From Roseburia sp. (lineage in GTDB: Bacteria > Bacillota_A > Clostridia > Lachnospirales > Lachnospiraceae), in contig DXQT01000041.1 in NCBI GenBank assembly GCA_019411365.1, forward strand, positions 1-21,527: DNA of 21,527 nt. Reading direction: 5' to 3'. Below are positions 1-7,992 of this stretch, one piece after another. The stretch's first letter is position 1; each line of letters opens with the position of its first letter. A program made the translations under genes and the position numbers. The notes under the pieces were generated by a model. The model worked only from the letters and a program-made list of their open reading frames with translations, did not search any database and was not told where the DNA came from.

Positions 1-118
1 CCTGTGGTACAGGAAGTCCGATGCTTGTCATCTCTGCAAGGTTGGCACCTTTACCACCAAGCAGGTTACGCATGGTCATGTCGCCTTCGCTAAACATATA
101 AACCCATTTGTTTGCCAT
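1..118 (-). CDS. ppdK: Pyruvate, phosphate dikinase, N-terminal fragment (cut by window edge)
   Basis: Only the first 39 codons are in the window. They read [12 protein letters not shown], then a stretch with [12 protein letters not shown] and IGLPVPQ, which is the characteristic N-terminus of pyruvate phosphate dikinase. This enzyme interconverts PEP + AMP + PPi with pyruvate + ATP + Pi in the cytoplasm; the [10 protein letters not shown] segment is the start of its nucleotide-binding domain. The start ATG at 116-118 follows an AGGAGG site at about 128-133. The gene lies last in the visible housekeeping cluster, 210 bases behind glyS, and has its own candidate promoter and structured leader. 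Identity is confident from the N-terminus; completeness cannot be judged. Confidence 0.93.
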   Translation of the reverse strand, partial: MANKWVYMFSEGDMTMRNLLGGKGANLAEMTSIGLPVPQ

Positions 119-160
119 TTTATAATTCCTCCTAATATAAAATACTGTAACTTTTATTCA

Positions 161-183
161 AACAGAGAGCATTAACCCCTGTT
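161..183 (-). promoter_or_regulatory. Second stem-loop in the ppdK leader
   Basis: AACAGAGAG (161-169) and CCCCTGTT (176-183) pair on the minus-strand transcript as an 8-bp stem with two G-U pairs and a short loop. It lies between the ppdK ribosome binding site and the larger hairpin at 192-224. The structure is seen in sequence; any regulatory role is inference. Confidence 0.35.
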
Positions 184-191
184 CTTGTCAC

Positions 192-224
192 AAGTATGCA
201 CGTTTTTCCAAAACGCACATACTT
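192..224 (-). promoter_or_regulatory. 15-bp inverted repeat at the ppdK transcription start
   Basis: The arms 192-206 and 210-224 are complementary over 15 positions with two wobble pairs and a 3-base loop. The repeat begins right next to the predicted -10 box (225-230), so the start point would fall inside it. It could be an operator in DNA or a hairpin at the 5' end of the mRNA. There is no U-run after it, so it is not a normal terminator for glyS. Confidence 0.5.
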
Positions 225-252
225 ATAATACCACACATTAACCAAAAGGCAA
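225..252 (-). promoter_or_regulatory. Candidate promoter of ppdK
   Basis: On the minus strand TTGCCT (247-252), a 16-base spacer and TATTAT (225-230) preceded by TGG (extended -10) form a sigma-A type promoter. The predicted leader is about 100 nt. Pattern match only. Confidence 0.5.
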
Positions 253-289
253 CAACTTTTTTGCTTCTTTTCGCCTATTTTTTATGCAC

Positions 290-325
290 ATTTCACAATT
301 TGAAATTCTATTCCATATTATGGAA
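290..325 (-). other. Weak AT-rich dyads just after glyS
   Basis: Two short inverted repeats follow the glyS stop: TTCCAT/ATGGAA (311-325) and ATTTCA/TGAAAT (290-306). Neither is GC-rich or followed by a clean U-run, so termination after glyS is uncertain. Confidence 0.25.
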
Positions 326-328
326 CTC

Positions 329-1726
329 TTACCATTCAAATTTCTTTGCAAAATATGCATCCAGATCTTCGATCTTGATACGCTCCTGCTCCATCGTATC
401 ACGGTCACGGACAGTCACTGCTCCGTCTGTCTCAGACTCGAAATCGTAAGTAACACAGAATGGGGTTCCGATCTCATCCTGTCTTCTGTAACGTTTTCCG
501 ATATTTCCTCTGTCGTCAAACTCACAGTTATATTTCTTTGCAAGCTGTGCATATACTTTCTCAGCGCCCTCATTTAACTTCTTGGATAATGGAAGTACAC
601 CGATCTTAACAGGCGCAAGTGCCGGATGGAAATGAAGCACGGTTCTCATGTCCGGTTTTTCCTCTGTACCAATGTTCTCCTCATCATAAGCAGCACATAA
701 GAATGCAAGTACCACACGGTCAGCTCCAAGAGATGGCTCGATCACATATGGGATATATCTCTCACCTTTTTCATCATCAAAGTAAGTGAGATCCTGTCCT
801 GATACGTTCTGATGCCGTGTGAGGTCATAGTCTGTTCTGTCAGCGATACCCCATAACTCGCCCCATCCAAATGGGAATAAGAACTCAATATCGGTTGTTC
901 CCTTGCTGTAGAAGCTAAGTTCTTCCGGTGAATGGTCACGAAGACGCATCTCATCCTCTTTGATACCAAGTGTCTGTAACCAGTCACGGCAGAATCCTCT
1001 CCAATACTGGAACCACTCAAGATCAGTACCCGGCTCACAGAAGAACTCTAATTCCATCTGTTCGAACTCACGGGTACGGAATGTAAAGTTACCCGGTGTG
1101 ATCTCGTTACGGAAAGATTTACCGATCTGACCGATTCCAAATGGGATTTTCTTTCTGGAAGTTCTCTGTACATTTTTAAAGTTTACGAAAATTCCCTGTG
1201 CTGTTTCAGGTCTTAAATAAACTGTGTTCTTTGCATCTTCAGTAACACCCTGGAATGTTTTAAACATTAAGTTAAACTGACGGATGTCTGTGAAGTTATG
1301 TTTGCCACATGTAGGACATGGGATCTGATGTTCCTCGATGAAATCTCTCATTTCTTCCTGTGTCCATCCATCCACAGAGCCCTTTAATTCAATGTTCTTC
1401 TCAGCAGCAAAATCCTCAATGATCTTATCTGCACGGAAACGCTCATGGCACTCTTTGCAATCCATTAACGGATCAGAGAATCCTCCGAGATGTCCGGATG
1501 CAACCCATGTCTGTGGATTCATAAGGATGGCACAGTCAACACCTACGTTGTAAGGGTTTTCCTGAATGAATTTCTGCCACCATGCTCTTTTTACGTTGTT
1601 CTTCAACTCTACACCAAGATTTCCGTAATCCCATGTATTTGCAAGACCTCCGTAAATCTCAGAACCCGGATATACAAATCCTCTTGATTTTGCAAGTGCT
1701 ACGATTTTGTCCATCGTCTTTTCCAT
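329..1726 (-). CDS. glyS: Glycyl-tRNA synthetase, single-chain class II (eukaryotic/archaeal type)
   Basis: The 465-residue protein attaches glycine to tRNA-Gly in the cytoplasm. It has class II synthetase features: motif 2 with [19 protein letters not shown] around residues 206-224, and motif 3 with [11 protein letters not shown] around 332-342. A Cys4 set (C90, C93, C137, C140) looks like a zinc knuckle, and the C-terminal 370-465 is the anticodon-binding domain ([24 protein letters not shown]). Length and layout fit the dimeric GlyRS rather than the alpha2beta2 GlyQ/GlyS form. The ATG at 1726 follows GAGG at 1733-1740; a second in-frame ATG four codons later is less well spaced. It lies between a lipoprotein gene and ppdK. 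No T-box leader is seen upstream. Confidence 0.97.
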   Translation of the reverse strand: MEKTMDKIVALAKSRGFVYPGSEIYGGLANTWDYGNLGVELKNNVKRAWWQKFIQENPYNVGVDCAILMNPQTWVASGHLGGFSDPLMDCKECHERFRADKIIEDFAAEKNIELKGSVDGWTQEEMRDFIEEHQIPCPTCGKHNFTDIRQFNLMFKTFQGVTEDAKNTVYLRPETAQGIFVNFKNVQRTSRKKIPFGIGQIGKSFRNEITPGNFTFRTREFEQMELEFFCEPGTDLEWFQYWRGFCRDWLQTLGIKEDEMRLRDHSPEELSFYSKGTTDIEFLFPFGWGELWGIADRTDYDLTRHQNVSGQDLTYFDDEKGERYIPYVIEPSLGADRVVLAFLCAAYDEENIGTEEKPDMRTVLHFHPALAPVKIGVLPLSKKLNEGAEKVYAQLAKKYNCEFDDRGNIGKRYRRQDEIGTPFCVTYDFESETDGAVTVRDRDTMEQERIKIEDLDAYFAKKFEW

Positions 1727-1796
1727 AATAAATTCCTCACATTCTATTATATTATTGCTGTATTATGCAATTATTTATAACTCGTACTTATGATTT

Positions 1797-1824
1797 ATTG
1801 TATCATCGCGAGCCTATTTGTAAA
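1797..1824 (-). promoter_or_regulatory. Candidate promoter of glyS overlapping the end of the lipoprotein gene
   Basis: TTTACA (1819-1824), a 16-base spacer and TACAAT (1797-1802) on the minus strand, each one mismatch from consensus. It overlaps the last codons of the upstream gene and would give a leader of about 60 nt. Confidence 0.4.
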
Positions 1825-2593
1825 TGATATAAGTATAGACATCTGTACCGGATGAACCGCCGGAAAGATTTGTGACTACATCATTGCCGGAAGCTTCCTC
1901 TGTTCCTATGATCACTTCTCCCTCAATGACATCCCCTGCGTCTTCCGTACTTTCTGTCTCCAAGACGGCCTCTGTGGATGGTACTTCTTCTGCTTCCGTG
2001 ATCCAGGTTTTCTCGATTCCGGTTCCCTCTTTAATGGAAACAGAATCTTTTCCTGTCACCGTCACGTTATCGCAGGAAACATATAAAATTTTGCCGTCAA
2101 TCTTCACATCGGTATTTGCCTTAATAATGACAACTTTCAGATCTTCCTGTGCGAGAATATCCCCTCTCGTCACTCCCGTGACACTGCCGTCTTTATCCAC
2201 GCCCGCAAAATCTGTGTCAAAATCATACCCGGCAGCCAATGCCTGCACGATTTTACCCTCATACAATTCCACACCATTAAACGCTGTATAATCATCCACC
2301 GTTTCATAGTCCATCCGGAGTTTTGCTGTGCCATCTTCCACGGTCAGATCATCCACTTTTACAGAATTTTTTCCATTCTCTGTATTGTACTCCTCCACTG
2401 CGGAATCCACAAACTCTTTCAGCTCCGTCTCATCATAATAAGACTGGTCAAGCTGTTCCACATCCATTGAAACTACTTTGCCATGTTTTGAAACATAAAC
2501 GGTATTTGTGTCTGCCTCCAGACTGGAACCACACCCGGCGAGCATACCTGCGCAGATCATGATTGTCAGTCCAATACACCCTAATCTCTTCAT
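1814..2593 (-). CDS. Putative lipoprotein of unknown function
   Basis: A 259-residue protein with a lipoprotein signal peptide: positive MKR start, a hydrophobic core, and lipobox LAGC with Cys21, so it is predicted to be anchored on the outside of the membrane. Residues about 25-190 are a mixed alpha/beta, acidic region with TVYVSKHGKVVSMDVEQL near the start. Residues about 195-259 are rich in Glu, Ser, Thr and Gly with low complexity, like a linker or surface tail. I do not recognise a named family. It lies between recO and glyS, 60 bases after recO, so it is probably co-transcribed with recO. The start is supported by GGAG eight bases upstream. Confidence 0.85.
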   Translation of the reverse strand: MKRLGCIGLTIMICAGMLAGCGSSLEADTNTVYVSKHGKVVSMDVEQLDQSYYDETELKEFVDSAVEEYNTENGKNSVKVDDLTVEDGTAKLRMDYETVDDYTAFNGVELYEGKIVQALAAGYDFDTDFAGVDKDGSVTGVTRGDILAQEDLKVVIIKANTDVKIDGKILYVSCDNVTVTGKDSVSIKEGTGIEKTWITEAEEVPSTEAVLETESTEDAGDVIEGEVIIGTEEASGNDVVTNLSGGSSGTDVYTYIIYK

Positions 2594-2653
2594 GTTACAG
2601 ACTCCATCCTCTTTCTATTTCATTCAATGTTAATCTTGGATATTATACAATTT

Positions 2654-3436
2654 TTATATCATGTTTTCAACCTCTTCCAAAATTTTTAATGATTTAAAAG
2701 AATGGTTGATATAATATTTCATGTATTCCCTGATACACTGCTGTAATTCCCACAATACCTGATCGGATACAGAAAACGTGTAAAGTTTTGCAAGCTTTGC
2801 TGTCATAATATACTGCATGGTATAGACTGTGGATTCCTGCACTTTCTGATAGGTCGGCAACGCCGCCATATTTTCAGGTTTCCGCCTTAACTCATTCACG
2901 CAGTGATCGCAAAGCATGCGCGCCGTCTTTCCCGAAAACCAGTGCAGTGCCTCTTTTTTTCCGCATTTTGTGCACCCGAACACATTCGGTGCTTCCCCGT
3001 TGATTGTGAGTGTCCGGAGTTCATAGATACATCTCACAAGCCGGTTGGAAAAAGCAGGGCTTTCGAGCGCCCGGAGTGTCTGGTAAAGCAGTTTTAACAT
3101 TTCTGTCTCATCGTTATTTTCCTGACAATAATAATCTGCAAATTCCAGAAAATAAAATCCATAATAGGCAGCGTTGAAATCTGCTGCAAGCTCCCGGAAA
3201 TAATTCTGGATGGACACTTTGGCAACTGTATATGTAGAACGTCCCTCGAAAAGTTCAAATTCCCCGAAGGAGAAAGGATTTGTCGCAGCTAAAAACTGAC
3301 TGTTTGGTTTTCTTGCCCCTCTGGCAAATGCTGTGATTTTTCCTCTCTCCCTCGTGAGCAGTGTTATTCTTTTGTCATAATCGCCAATCGGCATCGCATT
3401 TAAAACCATTCCGGTCATTACAAGGTTCTGCCCCAT
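2654..3436 (-). CDS. recO: DNA repair protein RecO
   Basis: A 260-residue recombination mediator that with RecF/RecR loads RecA on gapped DNA. The N-terminal OB fold is recognisable (VLNAMPIGDYDKRITLLT, then RGKITAFARGARKPNS around residues 31-46), followed by a helical region, and a Cys4 zinc site in the C-terminal half (C155, C158, C176, C179). Length is normal for the family. The first ATG overlaps the end of yqzL by 62 bases in another frame, with an AGGAAG site inside yqzL, so translation of the two is probably coupled. A second ATG at codon 7 is possible. Position beside era is the usual Firmicutes arrangement. Confidence 0.95.
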   Translation of the reverse strand: MGQNLVMTGMVLNAMPIGDYDKRITLLTRERGKITAFARGARKPNSQFLAATNPFSFGEFELFEGRSTYTVAKVSIQNYFRELAADFNAAYYGFYFLEFADYYCQENNDETEMLKLLYQTLRALESPAFSNRLVRCIYELRTLTINGEAPNVFGCTKCGKKEALHWFSGKTARMLCDHCVNELRRKPENMAALPTYQKVQESTVYTMQYIMTAKLAKLYTFSVSDQVLWELQQCIREYMKYYINHSFKSLKILEEVENMI

Positions 3437-3539
3437 TCTGCCTTACTTCCTGCTCTCTGTCACTCTCTTTTTCTCTGCATATCTCCAGATAATCGTCAAT
3501 CCGTCCTGTTTCCCAAAAAGTGTTCCAGGTTTTCTCCAT
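3375..3539 (-). CDS. yqzL: YqzL-family small protein
   Basis: A 54-residue frame starting MEKTWNTFWETGRIDDYLE and ending in DADWRL. The pattern of Trp, a Thr-Gly turn and a following Asp-Tyr-Leu matches the short YqzL family, which in Firmicutes sits between era and recO, exactly as here. The function of the family is not known. ATG at 3539 follows a strong AGGAGGG (3547-3553) with 7 bases of spacing. The last 62 bases overlap the start of recO in another frame. The C-terminal part beyond residue 25 is hydrophilic and unlike the core family, possibly because it is constrained by the overlap. The gene is easily missed because it is short. Confidence 0.8.
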   Translation of the reverse strand: MEKTWNTFWETGRIDDYLEICREKESDREQEVRQNGAEPCNDRNGFKCDADWRL

Positions 3540-3556
3540 CGTTTTTCCCTCCTGCC

Positions 3557-3570
3557 ATCTGTATACAGAT
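3557..3570. repeat. Perfect 14-bp palindrome before yqzL
   Basis: ATCTGTATACAGAT is its own reverse complement and lies three bases upstream of the yqzL ribosome binding site, in the era-yqzL gap. It could be a small operator or a 5-bp RNA hairpin with a TATA loop; its role is unknown. Confidence 0.4.
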
Positions 3571-3619
3571 AGGATTTGCGTTGTGAAAAACCTTATACAC
3601 GTTAAATATTGGCAACGGT

Positions 3620-4528
3620 TTAAATTTCGTCCTTATTGTATCCAAAATTTTTGATCAGAAAATCGCTGTCACGCCAGTCTTTCTTCACTTTCACCCAAAG
3701 TTTCAGATTTACTTTTGTATCCAATAACCGCTCGATCTCGTAACGCGCATTGCTTCCGATTTTTTTGAGCATTGCACCGCCTTTTCCGATGATAATTCCC
3801 TTGTGGGAATCACGCTCGCAGACGATCGTTGCGTCAATGTCAATGATATTCTGTCCCTTTCTACCCTTCATCCGGTCGATATAAACGGCAATTCCATGCG
3901 GAATCTCATCATCGAGCGCATGCAGTGCCTTCTCACGGATGATTTCTGCAACAATAGCGCGCTCCGGCTGGTCGGTGATCGTATCCTCATCATAGAACTG
4001 CGGTCCATACGGCAGATATTTGAAAATCATGTCAATGACCGTGTCCAGATTCTTTGCACGCAGTGCAGACGCCGGAATAATCTCCGCAAAATCGTACACT
4101 TTGCGGTATGTGTCAATATATTCCACGATTTTTTCACGGTCTACGGTATCCACTTTATTGATGATCAGAATGACCGGTGTTTTTACTTTTTTCAACTGCT
4201 CGATAATGTGCTGCTCGCCGGCTCCGATAAAATTAGACGGTTCCACAAGCCATAAGATCACATCCACCTCATTTAAGGTGTGCTCTGCCACATTTACCAT
4301 GTACTCCCCAAGTTTATTTTTTGCCTTGTGGATCCCCGGTGTATCCAGAAATACGATCTGCCCACGTTCCATATCCGTATAGACCGTCTGGATGCGGTTT
4401 CTGGTCGTCTGCGGTTTGTTCGATGTGATTGCGATCTTCTGTCCGATCAGATGGTTCATTAATGTGGATTTTCCCACGTTTGGTCTTCCGATGATCGTCA
4501 CAAATCCAGATTTAAATTTTTCGTTCAT
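3620..4528 (-). CDS. era: GTPase Era, 16S rRNA maturation factor
   Basis: A 302-residue GTPase that binds the 3' end of 16S rRNA and helps 30S subunit assembly. All GTPase motifs are seen: G1 GRPNVGKST (14-22), the effector region with TTRNRI (41-46), G3 DTPG (62-65), G4 NKVD (124-127), G5 SAL near 154. The C-terminal KH domain (about 200-290) has the GKGGAMLKKIG loop. Length is typical. ATG at 4528 follows GAGGAAG. It lies 50 bases behind the M16C peptidase gene and ahead of yqzL and recO, so these are likely one transcript. Confidence 0.98.
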   Translation of the reverse strand: MNEKFKSGFVTIIGRPNVGKSTLMNHLIGQKIAITSNKPQTTRNRIQTVYTDMERGQIVFLDTPGIHKAKNKLGEYMVNVAEHTLNEVDVILWLVEPSNFIGAGEQHIIEQLKKVKTPVILIINKVDTVDREKIVEYIDTYRKVYDFAEIIPASALRAKNLDTVIDMIFKYLPYGPQFYDEDTITDQPERAIVAEIIREKALHALDDEIPHGIAVYIDRMKGRKGQNIIDIDATIVCERDSHKGIIIGKGGAMLKKIGSNARYEIERLLDTKVNLKLWVKVKKDWRDSDFLIKNFGYNKDEI

Positions 4529-4578
4529 AAACTTCCTCTCTTTGTATTTATTTACTCAGATAATTGTAAATTTCACAA

Positions 4579-7500
4579 TCATCGTTCTGATTCATTCAAG
4601 TGTTTTACTTCCCCAAACATTCCTTCACTTGCCTGCAAGGTTTCCTCATTTCCGACTACACAGAGATTATTCTCTGCGAGAACAGATGCGATCATATCCC
4701 GGAGTCCCCGGATATCCTCCTGCGTCGCACCGATCACCTGATCACGCTCTTTCTGGATCTCTTCGTACGAAATATTCTGTAAATAAGCTGCCATGGACCG
4801 ATCGCCCTTCGTGCTTGGATTCATTGGCACATCCATATCACTGATCGTCCCGATGATATATTTTGTCATGTCACGTTCATCCGCAGTAAACTGCTCAATA
4901 TATGCAGGGATTCCGTCATAAATCTCATTTGTTTTTTCCAGATTTGGATCACGGTAAGAGACAAAATAAGTGTCTCCATTCTTCATATAACCGTTCATGC
5001 AGCCGTATGCTCCGCCTTTCACACGGATATTGATCCAGAGGTAATCATACTCCATGATCACTTTTAAAATGCGCAGTGCACCGTGATAGTCAAAGCCATG
5101 TGCACGGAAATTTCCGGCTCTCGCCACATACAGCACCTGGGAGGCATCCATAAATCCCTCATTCTTCCGGACCGGGACGATCTCTGCCTGTTTTTCCTCC
5201 CCGGAAGTTTCATATAACATTGGAATAAATTTTTCCAGCTCTGTTTCTACGATAGAAAGCCCGTCTTTTTCGCAGGTGACGCTGACCAGAAGATGTTCTT
5301 TTGTAAAAATTGAGGAAACCATCTCTTTTAGTTTTGCGGTCAGTGCTTCTTTTCTCTCATCAAAATGTGCTTCCAGATCACACAGCGTCTCATAGAATGT
5401 GATCGTATCTTTGTAAGCAGCCGCCTTGGAAAAATAAGTCATGGCTCTTGTCGAAGCCACGGAATGTCCGGCGGAACTGATGCTTACCTGAAGTCTTGAT
5501 TTCAACTCGGCAATAATCTCATACAGACGTTTCTCATCCTCAAGTTCTGAGGTGAAAAGCATTTCTTTCATCAATGCTGCAGCCTCCGGCAATTTGTCAT
5601 ATAATGCCTTGGTACGCACCTCAAATTTTACCTGATATCCATCTTTATCCTTCACGCCCGGATACACACCGATCGTACTGCTGATTCCTCCGGTATGGAT
5701 GTTCACTTCATTTGCAAAATCCGCATAGGAATATTTTTTTGTATCCACATAGCCAAGTACCGCCTTCAATACGCCAAGATACGGAATGTCCTCTGCCGGA
5801 ATGTGCGCAATATCGAACAACATGGTCAGATAGATGATCCCATTCGAATAAATATCATGGTGTACCACCGGGATACCTTTCACTGAAAGTTCTGTATTAT
5901 AAAAAGGTGCTGCCTCTTTTTTCATATCAGAGCGCGCAAGCATCGGAATTTTTTCCAGATCTTCTTTTGGAGAAGGTGTCTCCTGATATTCCTTCAGGTG
6001 TTTTGTATCTGCGATCAGCTTTCGGATCTCATCTTCTGATAACCCCGCTTTATATTCCGCAAGTTTTTTCTCTAAGGCAGCCTCATTTTTTGCATTTAAG
6101 CCTTTCTCAGGTTCAATGATCACAACAGATGCATGCCTGTTTTTTAATAAATACTTCTGAATCAGCTGCTCAAAATAATCTGTCTCCACCTGCTCTTTTA
6201 AGAAACGGTAAGTATCTAATGCCTCCAGATGAAGGAATGGACGCATATCATCATAAAGCCAGCTGTCCAGACACTGGATTCCATATAAAAGTCCTTTTGG
6301 GAAATGTCCGAAATCAGCCTCGCGGTAACGGAATTCAGAACTATTGATCCCTGCCAGCAGCGATTTTTTATTTAATCCATTTTTTACAAGCCCTTCTAAT
6401 GTCTCACGGATGACAGCCAGAAAATGCTCTTTTTCCTGCGGATTGGTATTTTTTGCGATCACAGAGAATGTCGGCTGCAGCGTTCCACTGTCATATCCGC
6501 CTGTGATCTCTGAACCGATCCCGGCATCGATCAATGCCTGTTTTAACGGTGCTCCCGGCGCACTGACCAGCGCATAATCCAAAATATCAAATGCGAGATA
6601 CAATTTCTCGTCCAGTGCTGTTTCTATCACCGTGTTATAAGAAAGATAGGTATTGTTTTCTTCGGATTCCGTGGAAGAAATGGAATACTTATGTGTCACT
6701 TCGATTGGTTTTTCAAATGGTTTCTGAAGCTTTATCTCCGAGTCAAGCCCGATTGCCTCATATTTTCCCAGATACGCTTCATCCATCCACGCAAGCTTCT
6801 CTGCCACATCCATATCTCCATAGAGATAAATGTAGGAATTGCATGGATGATAATATCTGCGGTGGAAATCGAGATATTCCTCGTAAGTCAGTTCCGGAAT
6901 ATGCAGAGGATCACCGCCGGAAACGTTTGCATAAGTCGTGTCCGGGAAAAGAGATGTCATGATCTGACGGCTCAAGACATCATCCGGTGAGGAAAAAGCG
7001 CCTTTCATCTCATTGTATACAACACCGTTGATGGTCACCGGAGCATCCTCGCTCTCTAATTCATAGTGCCATCCCTCCTGCTGGAAGATCTCCTGATATT
7101 TATAAATATTCGGATGAAAAACCGCATCCATATAGACACTCATCAGATTCTGGAAATCTTTATCATTGCAGCTTGCGATCGGATAGATTGTCTTCTCCGG
7201 ATAAGTCATTGCATTCAAAAAGGTGTTCAAGGAACCCTTCACCAGTTCCACAAAAGGATCTTTTACCGGATATTGCTCAGAACCACACAAAACAGTGTGC
7301 TCAATGATATGTGCCACTCCGGTAGAATCCTCCGGCGGCGTGCGGAAACCGATATAAAAAACCTTGTTGTCATCATCATTGGAAATCACTGCGATCCGCG
7401 CTCCACTTTTTTTGTGGCGGAGAATGATTCCCTCGGAATTGAGATCTTTGATCGGGCGTTTTTCTAAAATTTCATATGCCTGTAAATCTTTTAACTGCAT
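4579..7500 (-). CDS. M16C family zinc metallopeptidase (presequence protease/insulinase type)
   Basis: A 973-residue single-chain peptidase of the M16C group. The inverted zinc motif HxxEH is seen as HIIEH at residues 64-68, with a likely third ligand Glu164 in YNEMKGAFSS. The length fits the four-repeat architecture of PreP-like enzymes, with a central linker (about 480-560) and inactive C-terminal repeats. Members degrade short peptides inside a closed chamber. There is no signal peptide, so it should act in the cytoplasm. It begins a run of genes in the same direction (era, yqzL, recO) and has its own candidate promoter after the csp terminator. The physiological substrate cannot be told from sequence. 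Confidence 0.93.
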   Translation of the reverse strand: MQLKDLQAYEILEKRPIKDLNSEGIILRHKKSGARIAVISNDDDNKVFYIGFRTPPEDSTGVAHIIEHTVLCGSEQYPVKDPFVELVKGSLNTFLNAMTYPEKTIYPIASCNDKDFQNLMSVYMDAVFHPNIYKYQEIFQQEGWHYELESEDAPVTINGVVYNEMKGAFSSPDDVLSRQIMTSLFPDTTYANVSGGDPLHIPELTYEEYLDFHRRYYHPCNSYIYLYGDMDVAEKLAWMDEAYLGKYEAIGLDSEIKLQKPFEKPIEVTHKYSISSTESEENNTYLSYNTVIETALDEKLYLAFDILDYALVSAPGAPLKQALIDAGIGSEITGGYDSGTLQPTFSVIAKNTNPQEKEHFLAVIRETLEGLVKNGLNKKSLLAGINSSEFRYREADFGHFPKGLLYGIQCLDSWLYDDMRPFLHLEALDTYRFLKEQVETDYFEQLIQKYLLKNRHASVVIIEPEKGLNAKNEAALEKKLAEYKAGLSEDEIRKLIADTKHLKEYQETPSPKEDLEKIPMLARSDMKKEAAPFYNTELSVKGIPVVHHDIYSNGIIYLTMLFDIAHIPAEDIPYLGVLKAVLGYVDTKKYSYADFANEVNIHTGGISSTIGVYPGVKDKDGYQVKFEVRTKALYDKLPEAAALMKEMLFTSELEDEKRLYEIIAELKSRLQVSISSAGHSVASTRAMTYFSKAAAYKDTITFYETLCDLEAHFDERKEALTAKLKEMVSSIFTKEHLLVSVTCEKDGLSIVETELEKFIPMLYETSGEEKQAEIVPVRKNEGFMDASQVLYVARAGNFRAHGFDYHGALRILKVIMEYDYLWINIRVKGGAYGCMNGYMKNGDTYFVSYRDPNLEKTNEIYDGIPAYIEQFTADERDMTKYIIGTISDMDVPMNPSTKGDRSMAAYLQNISYEEIQKERDQVIGATQEDIRGLRDMIASVLAENNLCVVGNEETLQASEGMFGEVKHLNESER

Positions 7501-7534
7501 CTGTCTGTCCTCTCTCTAATACATACTGTTCTAT

Positions 7535-7543
7535 AGTATACCA
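7535..7543 (-). promoter_or_regulatory. Candidate extended -10 promoter of the M16C peptidase cluster
   Basis: The minus strand reads TGG then TATACT (7535-7540), an extended -10 element about 35 bases from the start codon. The matching -35 region is poor. It lies just after the csp terminator, where a new transcript would be expected to begin. Confidence 0.45.
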
Positions 7544-7589
7544 CACTTCGCGGCATTATCCTATTTTTATCTTCGAAAATTTCTGAAAC

Positions 7590-7643
7590 AAAAAAAGACT
7601 GTAACAACCATTCCCTATTCTTAAGGAATACCGTGTTACAGTC
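7590..7643 (-). terminator. Rho-independent terminator of the cold-shock gene
   Basis: Minus-strand RNA forms a perfect 10-bp stem (7634-7643 with 7597-7606) enclosing a smaller ATTCC/GGAAT stem, followed at once by seven U residues (7590-7596). It ends 29 bases after the csp stop codon. Confidence 0.92.
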
Positions 7644-7671
7644 CCCCGCTTTTCAGATTCTCATCTATGAA

Positions 7672-7875
7672 TTAACCGATGCGCTTTACATTTGCTGCCT
7701 GAGGTCCTTTTGCTCCCTCTGTCACTTCAAATTCAACTTTTTCACCGTCTTTTAACTCTTTGAATCCATCCATGTCTAATGCAGAAAAATGAACGAATAC
7801 ATCGTTACCCTCTGCGTCGGAAATAAATCCGTAGCCTTTTTTTGCATTAAACCATTTTACAGTTCCCTGCTGCAT
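7672..7875 (-). CDS. Cold-shock protein, CspA family
   Basis: A 67-residue single OB-fold protein. RNP1 is seen as KKGYGFI (12-18) and RNP2 as VFVHF (26-30), with KWF at 7-9, so all nucleic-acid-contacting aromatic positions are present. Such proteins bind single-stranded RNA/DNA and act as RNA chaperones. It is transcribed alone: its own promoter lies about 75-100 bases upstream, giving a leader of roughly 65 nt as is usual for csp genes, and a strong terminator follows. AGGAGG precedes the ATG. The exact paralogue letter cannot be assigned. Confidence 0.97.
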   Translation of the reverse strand: MQQGTVKWFNAKKGYGFISDAEGNDVFVHFSALDMDGFKELKDGEKVEFEVTEGAKGPQAANVKRIG

Positions 7876-7947
7876 AACAAAATCCTCCTAATACCTCTAA
7901 AACCTTTTTGTAAATTTGACATATTTTTGTGCATGTCACACAAATTG

Positions 7948-7976
7948 AAGTTAGCATACATCGGATTTTTTGTCAA
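7948..7976 (-). promoter_or_regulatory. Promoter of the cold-shock gene
   Basis: Perfect TTGACA (7971-7976), 17-base spacer, then TAACTT (7948-7953) preceded by TGC (extended -10). It lies in the short gap after mscS. Confidence 0.7.
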
Positions 7977-7992
7977 CAACTATTAATAAATT

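Noticed and set aside
1742..1760. TATAAT at 1746-1751 as the glyS promoter
   Set aside because: The start point would fall on the ribosome binding site and there is no -35 at usable spacing; the pair at 1797-1824 is better.
1727..1813. Possible T-box leader before glyS
   Set aside because: Too short, and no T-box consensus or specifier stem is visible.
4020..4382. Plus-strand open frames opposite era and the M16C peptidase
   Set aside because: They are reverse-strand shadows of confident genes, lack ribosome binding sites and have no family features.
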